A stretch of 36,293 nt of DNA from Helicobacteraceae bacterium CG2_30_36_10 (GTDB lineage Bacteria > Campylobacterota > Campylobacteria > Campylobacterales > Sulfurimonadaceae), in contig MNYP01000057.1 in assembly GCA_001873135.1 (NCBI GenBank), positions 1 through 36,293 of the forward strand, written 5' to 3'. Under the pieces are notes generated by a model. It was given only the letters and a program-made list of their open reading frames with translations. It ran no database searches and was not told where the DNA came from. Of the stretch, positions 1-9,519 are shown one piece after another. The first letter of the stretch is position 1. Each line of letters starts with the position of its first letter. The translations under genes were made by a program, and so were the position numbers.

Positions 1-1
1 A

Positions 2-805
2 ACTGACGGTTTTAGCGTTGCTGTTACTCCAATTTTACAATATGGTGCTTTGGATATAAACTATAAAGACCCTACTAATACACAAGTAGGCTATACAGGA
101 ACAGGTGCCGGCGTAGCTCAAGATTTACAATTTGGATATAACCTAGGTCTTGCGTATGAAATTTCTGGTTTAACAATAGGTGCTGTATATAAATCTGAAA
201 TAGAGATGGAGTACAAAGGGCAACTTTCTGGTGCTACGCAACCGTTTGTTGATGGTGGAATTTTTCCAGCGGCTATGGCTGATAAACTATCTACACCATC
301 TGAGATGGGAGTTGGTGCTAGTTATGTAATGGAAGGCAATACTATAGCAATTGATTACAAGAAGATAGCATGGTCAAGTGCAAGTGGTTATGAAGATTTT
401 GGATGGGACGACCAAAATGTAATTGCTCTTGGTTATGAATATGCAACTAAAGACTGGGCAGCTAGAATAGGTTATAACTATGCAAGTAATCCGATTAGTG
501 ATGCAGGTGCAGTAACATTAGCACAATTTGGGGCTGCAGGTGGCACTAATCCTCAAATGTTTGGTGGAAATGCGTTAAATACATTTAACCTATTAGGTTT
601 CCCAGCAACTGTTGAGTCTCATTTTACCATAGGTGGAACATATGCATTTAACGATGTTATGTCTTTAGATTTAGCGTATATGTATGCACCTGAGACTTCT
701 ACTACTTTAGCTACAATGCCAGACATGACTACGCCATCTGATATGGAAACAACTGTTAAGCATAGTCAAACAGGTCTAAGTTTCCAACTTAACTACGCGT
801 TCTAA
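2..805 (+). CDS. Outer membrane protein transport protein, FadL/OmpP1-like beta-barrel (3' part; 5' end outside window)
   Basis: Frame open from base 2; aromatic/Gly-rich beta-barrel repeats, C-terminal ...SFQLNYAF typical of outer-membrane barrels; the ORF-track start at 50 is only an internal TTG. Confidence 0.75.
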   Translation, partial: TDGFSVAVTPILQYGALDINYKDPTNTQVGYTGTGAGVAQDLQFGYNLGLAYEISGLTIGAVYKSEIEMEYKGQLSGATQPFVDGGIFPAAMADKLSTPSEMGVGASYVMEGNTIAIDYKKIAWSSASGYEDFGWDDQNVIALGYEYATKDWAARIGYNYASNPISDAGAVTLAQFGAAGGTNPQMFGGNALNTFNLLGFPATVESHFTIGGTYAFNDVMSLDLAYMYAPETSTTLATMPDMTTPSDMETTVKHSQTGLSFQLNYAF

Positions 806-835
806 CATTCCATAGAAATTCTTCTTCGTTTTTTT

Positions 836-866
836 AATACCGCCTCTTGGCGGTATTGTATTTTTA
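836..866 (+). terminator. Rho-independent terminator downstream of the OMP gene
   Basis: AATACCGCC-TCTT-GGCGGTATT stem-loop (836-857) followed by a T-rich tract (GTATTTTT). Confidence 0.8.
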
Positions 867-889
867 CACTTCGTACGACTTATTCACTT

Positions 890-901
890 GGCATGTGGAA
901 A
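890..901 (+). repeat. GGCATGTGGAAA dispersed motif, intergenic (OMP/prfA convergent gap)
   Basis: Exact 12-mer. Confidence 0.9.
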
Positions 902-1018
902 CATTTGCCTAAACCTCACCTTCTTATGTTACAACATTGCGATAAATTTTATGATATTTATGTGAGACAAAACTTAAGCTCCGACTAAAGTCGGGGTACC
1001 GAAGAGCTATCTAAATTT

Positions 1019-2086
1019 TTAAAGCCCTGCAGCATCAACCATTTTACCTTGATGATCAGCGATAAGCGGTTCAATAATCTCATCTAAAAGACCACCGTGC
1101 ATAATTTCGGCAAGTCTGTAAAGTGTTAAAGTTATTCTATGGTCTGAGATACGATTTTGCGGGTAATTATAGGTTCTAATTCTTCCACTTCTGTCTCCCG
1201 TTCCAACCTGCGCTGAACGAGCTTCACTGTCTTTAGCCTGTGCTTCTTGCATTTGAATGTCATAAAGTCTGGCTTTAAGAACTTTCATTGCAGCATCTTT
1301 ATTTTTGTGCTGAGATTTACCGTCTTGATTTGTTACTACTAAACCAGAGGGTAAATGCGTAATACGAACAGCTGAATCGGTCGTATTTACCGACTGACCG
1401 CCATTGCCTGATGAACGCATTACATCAATTTTTAAGTCGGATGCATTGATTTGTATTTCAACATCATCAACTTCAGCCATAACTGCAACAGTTATGGCTG
1501 AAGTATGGACACGTCCCTGAGATTCGGTAGCGGGAACACGTTGAACACGATGTATTCCACCTTCATATTTCAACCGACTATAAACCTGATCGCCTTTTAT
1601 AAGTGCAATAACTTCTTTAAATCCACCAGCATCAGAGGGCGATGTGCTGATAAGTTCAACACTCCATCCTTTTAAATCGGCATAACGGGTGTAAGCATCG
1701 AAGAGGTCCCCAACAAAAATAGCAGCCTCATCGCCACCGGCACCGGCGCGAAGTTCCACAATGATATTTCTATCATCGTTAGGATCTTTTGGCAGTAAAA
1801 GAAGTTTAATCTCCTCTTCTAACTCCGGTTTGCGAGGCTCAAGCTCTCTGAGCTCTTCTTTTGCCATTTCAAACATCTCTGAGTCGCCAAGCATCACTTT
1901 CGCATCAGCGATATCTTTTACTAAGGCTTGATACTCTTTTGCTTTTTCAACAATTTTTAAAAGTGAAGATTGTTCTCTTGAGAGGAGCGTCATGCGCTTG
2001 ATGTCGGAAGTTATATCAGGTGAACTTAGCTGCTTGCTAAGTTCATTATAGCGGATGATAAACGGATTAAGTTTATCTGCTAACAT
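1019..2086 (-). CDS. prfA: Peptide chain release factor 1
   Basis: Contains [20 protein letters not shown] (GGQ motif) and [17 protein letters not shown]; full-length 355 aa. Confidence 0.97.
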   Translation of the reverse strand: MLADKLNPFIIRYNELSKQLSSPDITSDIKRMTLLSREQSSLLKIVEKAKEYQALVKDIADAKVMLGDSEMFEMAKEELRELEPRKPELEEEIKLLLLPKDPNDDRNIIVELRAGAGGDEAAIFVGDLFDAYTRYADLKGWSVELISTSPSDAGGFKEVIALIKGDQVYSRLKYEGGIHRVQRVPATESQGRVHTSAITVAVMAEVDDVEIQINASDLKIDVMRSSGNGGQSVNTTDSAVRITHLPSGLVVTNQDGKSQHKNKDAAMKVLKARLYDIQMQEAQAKDSEARSAQVGTGDRSGRIRTYNYPQNRISDHRITLTLYRLAEIMHGGLLDEIIEPLIADHQGKMVDAAGL

Positions 2087-2098
2087 AAATAGTTAACC

Positions 2099-2359
2099 TT
2101 ATATAGCGTTTACAGTTTTGTGTAGACGGCTTACTTTTCTTGCTGCTGTCTCTTTTTTCAAGACACCTTTGCTGACAAATTTATGAATTTGTTTGTTTGC
2201 TACTTTAAATGCTGCTGTAGCGTCTTCTTTGTTACCGGCTACAACTGCTGCTGTAACATCTTTTACGATATTTTTAAGACGAGTTCTGTAAAAACGATTT
2301 CGTTCTGCACGAACGATAGTTTGGCGAATTCTCTTAATTGATGACTTGTGATTTGCCAT
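2099..2359 (-). CDS. rpsT: 30S ribosomal protein S20
   Basis: [30 protein letters not shown]...; internal Met preferred over the upstream MRRTHY start in the ORF track. Confidence 0.95.
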   Translation of the reverse strand: MANHKSSIKRIRQTIVRAERNRFYRTRLKNIVKDVTAAVVAGNKEDATAAFKVANKQIHKFVSKGVLKKETAARKVSRLHKTVNAI

Positions 2360-2504
2360 GTAATGAGTCCTTCTCATAAAAATTTAGTCCGCAATAATAG
2401 CTTAAATAGAATTAATCTTAAGTTAAAAAGAATGTAAATTGCAATATTTAGCCTTTATATAGATATTTATGTTAAAATACGGTACTAAAACATAGGAAAA
2501 TTAT

Positions 2505-3845
2505 ATGAAATTATTTGGAACAGATGGCGTTAGAGGTGAAGCTGGCTCATTTTTAACTGCAGGGCTTGCTATGAGAGTTGCGATGGGTGCCGGGATATAC
2601 TTTAAAGAGCATTCTGTGAACAATAGAATCTTGGTCGGTAAAGATACCAGAATCAGCGGTTATATGATAGAAAATGCCATTGTAGCGGGGTTAACTGCCG
2701 TTGGTTACGATGTAGTGCAAATTGGTCCAATGCCTACTCCGGCAATTGCCTTTATAACAGAAAATATGAGATGTGATGCCGGAATCATGATAAGTGCTTC
2801 TCACAACTCTTTTGAAGATAATGGAATAAAATTTTTCGATGCTCAGGGAAATAAGCTCTCAACTGAAGTTGAACAAAGAATAGAAGATATCTGTAATGAT
2901 TCCAGTGCTATTTCCGGCGGTCAAGTTACCGGAAAAAAGATAGGTAAAGCAAAAAGAATTGATGACGTAATAGGACGATATATTGTTCAGCTAAAAAACT
3001 CTTTTCCGTTAAATCTCTCTCTTCATGGGGTAAGAATAGTCTTAGACTCAGCAAACGGTGCCGCATATAAAGTGGGTCCAACCGTATTAGAGGAGTTAGG
3101 TGCAGATGTAATTGTACTGCATGATGAGCCGAGCGGCTTTAACATAAATGAAGGTTGCGGTGCGCTGCATGCGAGTGATTTATGTGAGACCGTTGTAAAG
3201 TACCGTGCAGATTTGGGAATTGCTCTGGATGGTGACGCTGACAGATTGGTTGTTGTTGATGAAAATGGTGAAGTAGTCGATGGTGATCAACTTCTTGGAG
3301 CTTTAGGCTCTTATATGAATGATATAGGCGCTTTAAAAGGTGGTGGAATTGTTACAACCGTTATGAGCAATCAGGGTCTTGAAGATTTTGTTAAGGCAAA
3401 AGGCTTAAAACTATTTCGTTCAGATGTTGGTGATAAGTTTGTTTTAGAAGTTATGAAAGAAAAAGGAATCAATTTTGGCGGTGAGCAGAGCGGTCATATT
3501 ATTGCCAGTGATTTTTCTAAAACCGGGGATGGACTTGTCTCTGCCCTTCAAGTTCTGGCTCTTTTAATTAACACTAAGCAAAAAGCTTCAAAAGCTCTTC
3601 GTCCATTTAAACTTTACCCTCAAAAACTTATAAATATAAAAATTAAAGTTAAAAAACCGCTTGATAAGATAGCCGGACTCAAAGAGAAGCTAAAAGTACT
3701 GGATGAGAAAAATATCCGTCATCTTATTCGCTATTCAGGAACTGAAAATAAGTTGAGAATTTTACTTGAATGTAAAGACGCAAAAATAATGAATGCTCAA
3801 ATGGATGATATGGTAGCTTTTTTTGAAAAAGATTTAAATGCCTAA
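2505..3845 (+). CDS. glmM: Phosphoglucosamine mutase
   Basis: [54 protein letters not shown] motifs. Confidence 0.97.
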   Translation: MKLFGTDGVRGEAGSFLTAGLAMRVAMGAGIYFKEHSVNNRILVGKDTRISGYMIENAIVAGLTAVGYDVVQIGPMPTPAIAFITENMRCDAGIMISASHNSFEDNGIKFFDAQGNKLSTEVEQRIEDICNDSSAISGGQVTGKKIGKAKRIDDVIGRYIVQLKNSFPLNLSLHGVRIVLDSANGAAYKVGPTVLEELGADVIVLHDEPSGFNINEGCGALHASDLCETVVKYRADLGIALDGDADRLVVVDENGEVVDGDQLLGALGSYMNDIGALKGGGIVTTVMSNQGLEDFVKAKGLKLFRSDVGDKFVLEVMKEKGINFGGEQSGHIIASDFSKTGDGLVSALQVLALLINTKQKASKALRPFKLYPQKLINIKIKVKKPLDKIAGLKEKLKVLDEKNIRHLIRYSGTENKLRILLECKDAKIMNAQMDDMVAFFEKDLNA

Positions 3846-4293
3846 GCCCGCATTTCGTCTCAGTCTGATTTTATCCTTGGCTATGCTTGGGGTATTTATA
3901 ATTGACCAAAACATTAAAATGCTTTTCGTTGATGGTTTTAGATACTACGCTGAGTGTATTGACCTGATTTTAGTCTACAACAAGGGTGTTGCATTTTCAA
4001 TGTTTGCTTTTTTAGACGACTATTTAAAGTATATACAATTGGTTTTAGTTATCTCGATTCTTGGCTATGTGCTTTATTTAAAAAAAATCTGTTATGCATT
4101 TCCTGCGGGGCTTATGCTCGGCGGTGCCTTGTCGAATATATATGACAGGTTTGTTCACGGAGGCGTAGTGGATATGGTTTACTGGCACTGCGGCTTTAAT
4201 TTTGCAGTATTCAACTTTGCAGATGTAATGATTGATGTTGCGGTTCTTTGGATTTTGCTACTGAATTTTAAAGAGAAATGGTGCAGACAATAA
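3838..4293 (+). CDS. lspA: Lipoprotein signal peptidase (signal peptidase II)
   Basis: Four TM segments with [42 protein letters not shown] motifs; overlaps glmM by 8 bp. Confidence 0.95.
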   Translation: MPKPAFRLSLILSLAMLGVFIIDQNIKMLFVDGFRYYAECIDLILVYNKGVAFSMFAFLDDYLKYIQLVLVISILGYVLYLKKICYAFPAGLMLGGALSNIYDRFVHGGVVDMVYWHCGFNFAVFNFADVMIDVAVLWILLLNFKEKWCRQ

Positions 4294-4386
4294 TAGTAAA
4301 AAAGCTAATTAAAAGCACTTTTTAGATATTATTGCCCAAAATAACAGTTCAAATTAAGTAAGAACAAACATAACTAAAGGAAATTG

Positions 4387-5688
4387 ATGGAAATCAAATC
4401 GAATAAAATTGACGGTGCAAATGCTGAGATTGAAGCTACAATCTTAAAAGAAGAAGTAAACGCTAAGGTTGAAAAAATTGCTAAAGAGCTTACTAAAACT
4501 GCAAAAATTGACGGTTTTCGTAAAGGAAAGGTTCCTGTCTCTGCTGTTAAAAAGCAGTATGGCGAGCGTTTAGTTCAAGATGCTGAAGCTGAGGTTCTTC
4601 GTGATGTGCTGAGCAAAGGTTTAGCAGAATTAAATATTTCTAATGACTCTTTAATCGGTGAGCCTAACATTAGCAAGTTTGACAAGAGTGATGAAAAAAT
4701 TGAAGTGACTGTGAAAATTGCTATGCGTCCTAAGATAGATTTAGGCGATTATGCTTCAATGGTTAAAGATTTTGAAAAGCCTGTTGCAAGTGATGAAGCG
4801 GTTCAAGCGAGAATCAAAAATTTGGCAGAGGCGCAAGCTCCTCTTGTTGACGTTGTTAAAAACCGTAAAATGGTGGCAGGCGATACTGCGGTACTTGACT
4901 TTGAAGGTTCAGTGGACGGTGTATTATTTGAAGGCGGAGCAGCTAAAGATTTCGCTCTTAAACTAGGTTCTGGTCAGTTTATCCCTGGTTTTGAAGACCA
5001 AGTAATCGGCATGAAAAGAGATGACGAAGCAGTAGTTAAAGTTACTTTTCCAGCAGAATACGGCGGCAAAGAGTTAGCCGGCAAAGATGCTGAATTCAAA
5101 GTAAAAATTAACAAAATCCAAGTTAAAGAAGAAGTTGAAATTAACGATGAGTTAGCTAAGAAAATGCTTCCTGGTGAAGATGATGCTTCTTTAGAAAAAC
5201 TTATAGAATTAGTTAAAACTCAAATAGAAAATGAAGAGTTGTCAAAACTTTACAATGACGATTTAAAGCCGGCTCTTTTAGAGACTCTAGTTGAAAGTCT
5301 TACATTTGATTTGCCGGAGTTTGTTGTTGAGCAAGAGATTGATATGGCTCTGAATAAAACAGCCGGAACTATGAGTGAAGAGGAGATTCAAGAACTTCGT
5401 GAGAATGCAGACAAATTAACTGCACTTCGCGATACTTTCCGTGAAGACGCAACTAAAAGCGTAAGAGCAACCTTTATAATCGATTCTCTTGCTCAAGCAG
5501 AGAATGTTAAAGTTCAAGAACAAGAAGTTATGCAAACTATTTACTATGAAGCAATGCAAATGGGTCAAGACCCTCAAAAAGCTTATGAGCAATACAAGGC
5601 ATCGGGTTATATTCCTGCAATTCAAATGTCAATGGTTGAAGACAGAGTTCTCACGGGACTTCTTAATGCAAAGATAAAAAAGGCTTAA
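4387..5688 (+). CDS. tig: Trigger factor
   Basis: N-terminal GFRKGKVP signature, FKBP-type domain [17 protein letters not shown]; precedes clpP. Confidence 0.96.
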   Translation: MEIKSNKIDGANAEIEATILKEEVNAKVEKIAKELTKTAKIDGFRKGKVPVSAVKKQYGERLVQDAEAEVLRDVLSKGLAELNISNDSLIGEPNISKFDKSDEKIEVTVKIAMRPKIDLGDYASMVKDFEKPVASDEAVQARIKNLAEAQAPLVDVVKNRKMVAGDTAVLDFEGSVDGVLFEGGAAKDFALKLGSGQFIPGFEDQVIGMKRDDEAVVKVTFPAEYGGKELAGKDAEFKVKINKIQVKEEVEINDELAKKMLPGEDDASLEKLIELVKTQIENEELSKLYNDDLKPALLETLVESLTFDLPEFVVEQEIDMALNKTAGTMSEEEIQELRENADKLTALRDTFREDATKSVRATFIIDSLAQAENVKVQEQEVMQTIYYEAMQMGQDPQKAYEQYKASGYIPAIQMSMVEDRVLTGLLNAKIKKA

Positions 5689-5692
5689 CAAT

Positions 5693-6283
5693 ATGAGTTA
5701 TATTCCTTATGTAGTAGAAAAATCAGGACGTGGCGAGCGTTCATACGATATCTACTCTCGTCTTTTAAAAGATAGAATTATTATGCTAAGCGGAGAGGTC
5801 AATGATGCTGTTGCTTCTACTATAGTTGCTCAGTTTTTATATCTTGAAGCTGAAGATCCGGAAAAAGATATTTATTTTTACATCAACTCTCCAGGTGGCG
5901 TTGTTACAGCGGGAATGGCTATCTTTGATACAATGAATTATATTCGTCCAAAAGTGGCAACAATATGTATAGGTCAAGCTGCATCAATGGGTGCTTTTTT
6001 ACTCTCATCAGGCGAAAAAGGTAAAAGATATGCACTTCCACATGCCAGAATCATGATTCACCAGCCTTTAGGCGGTGCGCAAGGTCAGGCAACTGATATT
6101 GCAATCCAAGCTAAAGAGATTCTTCGTATGAAAGTTGAACTCAACACAATCATTGCAGAAAATACCGGACAGAGTGTTGAAACTGTAGAGAGAGATACTG
6201 ATCGTGATAATTTTATGAGCGCACAAGAAGCCCTAGTTTATGGCATGATTGATGAAGTCTTAGTTAAAAGCGATAAAGAGTAA
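5693..6283 (+). CDS. clpP: ATP-dependent Clp protease proteolytic subunit
   Basis: [51 protein letters not shown]. Confidence 0.98.
   Translation: MSYIPYVVEKSGRGERSYDIYSRLLKDRIIMLSGEVNDAVASTIVAQFLYLEAEDPEKDIYFYINSPGGVVTAGMAIFDTMNYIRPKVATICIGQAASMGAFLLSSGEKGKRYALPHARIMIHQPLGGAQGQATDIAIQAKEILRMKVELNTIIAENTGQSVETVERDTDRDNFMSAQEALVYGMIDEVLVKSDKE
6036..6046 (-). repeat. GGCATGTGGAA dispersed motif inside clpP
   Basis: Top strand TTCCACATGCC; encodes LPHA. Confidence 0.85.
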
Positions 6284-6293
6284 GGGGAATACA

Positions 6294-7358
6294 GTGGCAG
6301 GTACATTAAGAAGTCGAACTCGTCGTAATATCAGTACTACTACTGATCCTCTTAACAATACACTCAATATGGATAATCCTTCGAGTGATTTAGAGATTTA
6401 TTCCAAAGAGGTGTTGAGCTCGCTTATTGCAGATAACCTTCCGCCCACTCCTAATAATTTTTCACTTTACTTCGACAGACTTTTAGAAGACAAAAGTGAA
6501 AATCTTCGTAAACAGATAATATCAATGCTTGAGCTTGAAGAAAGCAATGACGCTGAAAATACCATTATGTTGGAACAAAGCCTTAAAAAAGGGTTCTCAT
6601 CTGTAAAAAATATTTTAGGCGTGACTGCTAATCTTTACAAGAATATTAGTTTAATGACAAAGATTCTAGATAGAAGAAAAACTGAACTCAGCGAGATTGA
6701 TGAAAAAGAGTCCGCAGCCGGACTCATTGTCTCTTTAGAGTCCGATATTACAAAACTCAATGCTATTCTTAAAAAACAAAATTCTCAAATGAAAATTATA
6801 TATGATGAAACAGCAGATATTGTTAAAAGTGTAGATAATGAAACTATTTTTGATAATCAATTTGGAGTGTATAATAAAAGATATCTTCTAACAAAAGTAA
6901 AGCAGGAGATAGCCCTAATAGGTGAGTTTAAACATAAAAGTTCACTGATTATGATAGAGCTGGACAAAGAGCTAAAAGTGAATGTTCAAAACGAGAAAGC
7001 CGTTATGCTAATGACTCGAACTATTGCCAGACTTTTGCTTAAAACTTCAAGAAGAAGCGATACGGTTGCTCATTACGGCAACGGTATCTTCGCAATGCTT
7101 TTAAAACATACAGATATACAAAGTGCGAAGAAAGCTTCTGAGAGACTTGCTGATTTGGTGTCTAATAGCAATTTCTTTTTAGCTGACCGTGAAATTTTAC
7201 TAAAAATATCAATCGGTATAACAAACATAGGCACAAGCTTTACGGTTGAAGAGACAATAGTGAGTGCGATGGACGCAATACAACAAGCCTATTTAAATCC
7301 TAAGATTGACTTTGCAGTATCACTTAGAAATGATGAAGTTATTGTGCCGGCAAAGTAG
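6294..7358 (+). CDS. Degenerate GGDEF-domain protein
   Basis: C-terminal GGDEF-fold pattern (FDNQFGVYNKRYLLTKV ... RRSDTVAHYGNGIFAMLLKHTD ... ISIGITNIG), with GNGIF in place of GG[DE]EF; GTG start. Confidence 0.75.
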   Translation: MAGTLRSRTRRNISTTTDPLNNTLNMDNPSSDLEIYSKEVLSSLIADNLPPTPNNFSLYFDRLLEDKSENLRKQIISMLELEESNDAENTIMLEQSLKKGFSSVKNILGVTANLYKNISLMTKILDRRKTELSEIDEKESAAGLIVSLESDITKLNAILKKQNSQMKIIYDETADIVKSVDNETIFDNQFGVYNKRYLLTKVKQEIALIGEFKHKSSLIMIELDKELKVNVQNEKAVMLMTRTIARLLLKTSRRSDTVAHYGNGIFAMLLKHTDIQSAKKASERLADLVSNSNFFLADREILLKISIGITNIGTSFTVEETIVSAMDAIQQAYLNPKIDFAVSLRNDEVIVPAK

Positions 7359-7362
7359 ATCG

Positions 7363-7884
7363 ATGAAATTAAATATAGTTGAATATCCAGATAGAAAGTT
7401 AAAAGAAAAATCTGTGGCAGTTGAGCTCTTTAATGAGGAGTTACATAATCTTTTAGATGCCATGTACCATATTATGATGGACTCTAACGGCATAGGGCTT
7501 GCAGCCATTCAAGTTGCACATGCCAAACGGGTTTTAATTTTAAGCATTCCTGATGAAGAGGGTGAACAACATAAAGAAGATCTCATTGAGATGATTAACC
7601 CGGTTATAACTTATAAGTCCGGGGAGAGTGTCTACCAAGAAGGTTGTCTGAGCGTACCTAGCTTTTATGAAGATATTGTCAGGTTTGAGAGCATAAGTGT
7701 TAATTACCAAGATAGAGAAGGCAATACAAAAAAAATAGAGACTGACGGACTACTTAGCATTGCCATTCAGCATGAGATGGATCACCTCGAGGGGATTTTA
7801 TTTATTGACAAACTCTCATACTCAAGAAGAAAAAAATTTGAAAAAGAGTACAAAAGAGCACAAAAAGAGAAAACTCTTTCTTAA
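7363..7884 (+). CDS. def: Peptide deformylase
   Basis: GIGLAAIQV, EGCLSVP, QHEMDHLEGILFID motifs; ATG at 7363 (MKLNIVEYPD) preferred over the ORF-track start. Confidence 0.96.
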   Translation: MKLNIVEYPDRKLKEKSVAVELFNEELHNLLDAMYHIMMDSNGIGLAAIQVAHAKRVLILSIPDEEGEQHKEDLIEMINPVITYKSGESVYQEGCLSVPSFYEDIVRFESISVNYQDREGNTKKIETDGLLSIAIQHEMDHLEGILFIDKLSYSRRKKFEKEYKRAQKEKTLS

Positions 7885-7961
7885 ATATGACATTATGTCA
7901 TATATCTGCATTTAATTAATTCATTACGTTATATTATTACAACTAGTAAAAAGGGTGGATA

Positions 7962-9470
7962 ATGAAACAGGTGAGTTGCGCTACATATGAAGGTATTGAT
8001 GCTAAAGTAGTTCAGGTAGAGTCAACTCTGACAAAAGGTCTTCCATCTTTTTCTATAGTAGGCATGGCAAATACAGCTATTACCGAAGCAAAAGAGCGTG
8101 TAAAATCAGCACTTCTATGCAATGAATTTTCATTTCCCCCAAAACGAATTACAATCAACTTGGCCCCGAGTGACGTCCGAAAGGAAGGTTCACAGTTTGA
8201 TTTAAGCATAGCACTGATGATAGCGCTTGATTATTTAGAGAGTGATTTTAGTGATTGGTTTGTTTTTGGCGAATTGGGACTTGACGGAAGTGTAAAAGAA
8301 AATTTACACCTCTACCCGCTTATGCTCTCACTGGCTAACCAAAAAATTATCAAAAAAGTTATAGTTCCACATGCCAGTCTTTCAAAACTCTCAAAAATAC
8401 CTAACCTCGAACTCTATGGTGTCAAAACATTGAGTGAAGCCATAGAGTTGCTGAAAAATCAAGATACCGCTCATCCATCCATGGAACAGGGCACTATTGA
8501 GTATCCATTTTATGAGATTGACGGGGAGAAGTATTTTTATGCTAAAGAGTATGAAGAGGATTTTATAGATGTAAAAGGTCAGGAAGTTGCCAAAAGAGCT
8601 ACGCTTATCTGTGCTGCCGGTTTTCATAACATCATTTATGAGGGAAGCCCGGGATGTGGCAAAAGTATGATTGCGAAAAGACTCAGGTATATTTTACCGC
8701 CTATGAATATGAGTGAAATACTTGATATTGCGAAGCTTGATGCACTTGATTTAAAAGAGCCGGAGTTTAAACCGCATCGAAATATCCGCTCGCCACATCA
8801 CTCCTCAACTTTGGCTAGCGTGTTTGGAGGAGGCTCTCATAAGGCGATGATAGGAGAAGTTGGCTTGGCACATAAAAGCGTGCTCTTTTTTGATGAGTTG
8901 CCTCACTTTTCAAAGAGTATTTTAGAAGCTCTGCGTGAGCCTATGGAAGATTCTAAAATACGAATTTCAAGAGTAAATTCCAAAGTAGAATACCCTGCCG
9001 ATTTTTTGTTTGTGGGCGCCATGAACCCCTGCCCATGCGGAAATCTGCTCAATGACTCAAAAGAGTGCAGATGCAGCGAACTTGAAATTTCCAGATACAA
9101 AAACAGGTTGTCCGACCCATTTTTAGACCGTATAGACCTAAATGTCGTAATGCAAAATGTAAGCGCTGAAGATAAGCCGAGTTACTCCTCAGAGGAGTTG
9201 CATAAAATGGTGGTCGGCGCTCACATCGTGGCTAAAAACAGAGGACAAAAAAACTTTAATGCAAAACTAAATGATAGAGATATTGAAAAGTATTGTCTGT
9301 TGAGCCAAGAGGCTAAAGAGATACTAGACATGGCTATAAACAGATTTGCTCTCTCTTTTAGAAGCATAAAAAAGGTTCAAAAAGTTAGCCGTACTATTGC
9401 TGATTTGGATGCAAGCGAGTTGATTGAGAAAAAACATCTGCTTGAGGCTTTGAGTTATAGAAGAAGATAA
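7962..9470 (+). CDS. comM: ComM / YifB-family Mg-chelatase-like AAA+ protein
   Basis: VESTLTKGLPSFSIVGMANTAITEAKERVKSAL, EGSPGCGKSMIAKRL Walker A, FFDELPHF Walker B, MNPCPCGN. Confidence 0.93.
   Translation: MKQVSCATYEGIDAKVVQVESTLTKGLPSFSIVGMANTAITEAKERVKSALLCNEFSFPPKRITINLAPSDVRKEGSQFDLSIALMIALDYLESDFSDWFVFGELGLDGSVKENLHLYPLMLSLANQKIIKKVIVPHASLSKLSKIPNLELYGVKTLSEAIELLKNQDTAHPSMEQGTIEYPFYEIDGEKYFYAKEYEEDFIDVKGQEVAKRATLICAAGFHNIIYEGSPGCGKSMIAKRLRYILPPMNMSEILDIAKLDALDLKEPEFKPHRNIRSPHHSSTLASVFGGGSHKAMIGEVGLAHKSVLFFDELPHFSKSILEALREPMEDSKIRISRVNSKVEYPADFLFVGAMNPCPCGNLLNDSKECRCSELEISRYKNRLSDPFLDRIDLNVVMQNVSAEDKPSYSSEELHKMVVGAHIVAKNRGQKNFNAKLNDRDIEKYCLLSQEAKEILDMAINRFALSFRSIKKVQKVSRTIADLDASELIEKKHLLEALSYRRR
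8365..8375 (-). repeat. GGCATGTGGAA dispersed motif inside comM
   Basis: Top strand TTCCACATGCC; encodes VPHA. Confidence 0.85.
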
Positions 9471-9473
9471 ATA

Positions 9474-9511
9474 TTTCCACATGCCGGCATGTGGAAACCG
9501 GCATGTGGAAA
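9474..9511. repeat. Three copies of GGCATGTGGAAA: perfect 24-bp palindrome plus one direct copy
   Basis: TTTCCACATGCCGGCATGTGGAAA (9474-9497) then GGCATGTGGAAA (9500-9511) between convergent comM and metH. Confidence 0.95.
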
Positions 9512-9519
9512 TTAAATAA

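Noticed and set aside
9474-9511. Palindromic repeat as an IS terminal repeat, REP element or CRISPR fragment
   Set aside because: Copies share only the ~11-12 bp core with unrelated flanks, occur singly inside genes, and show no regular spacer structure.
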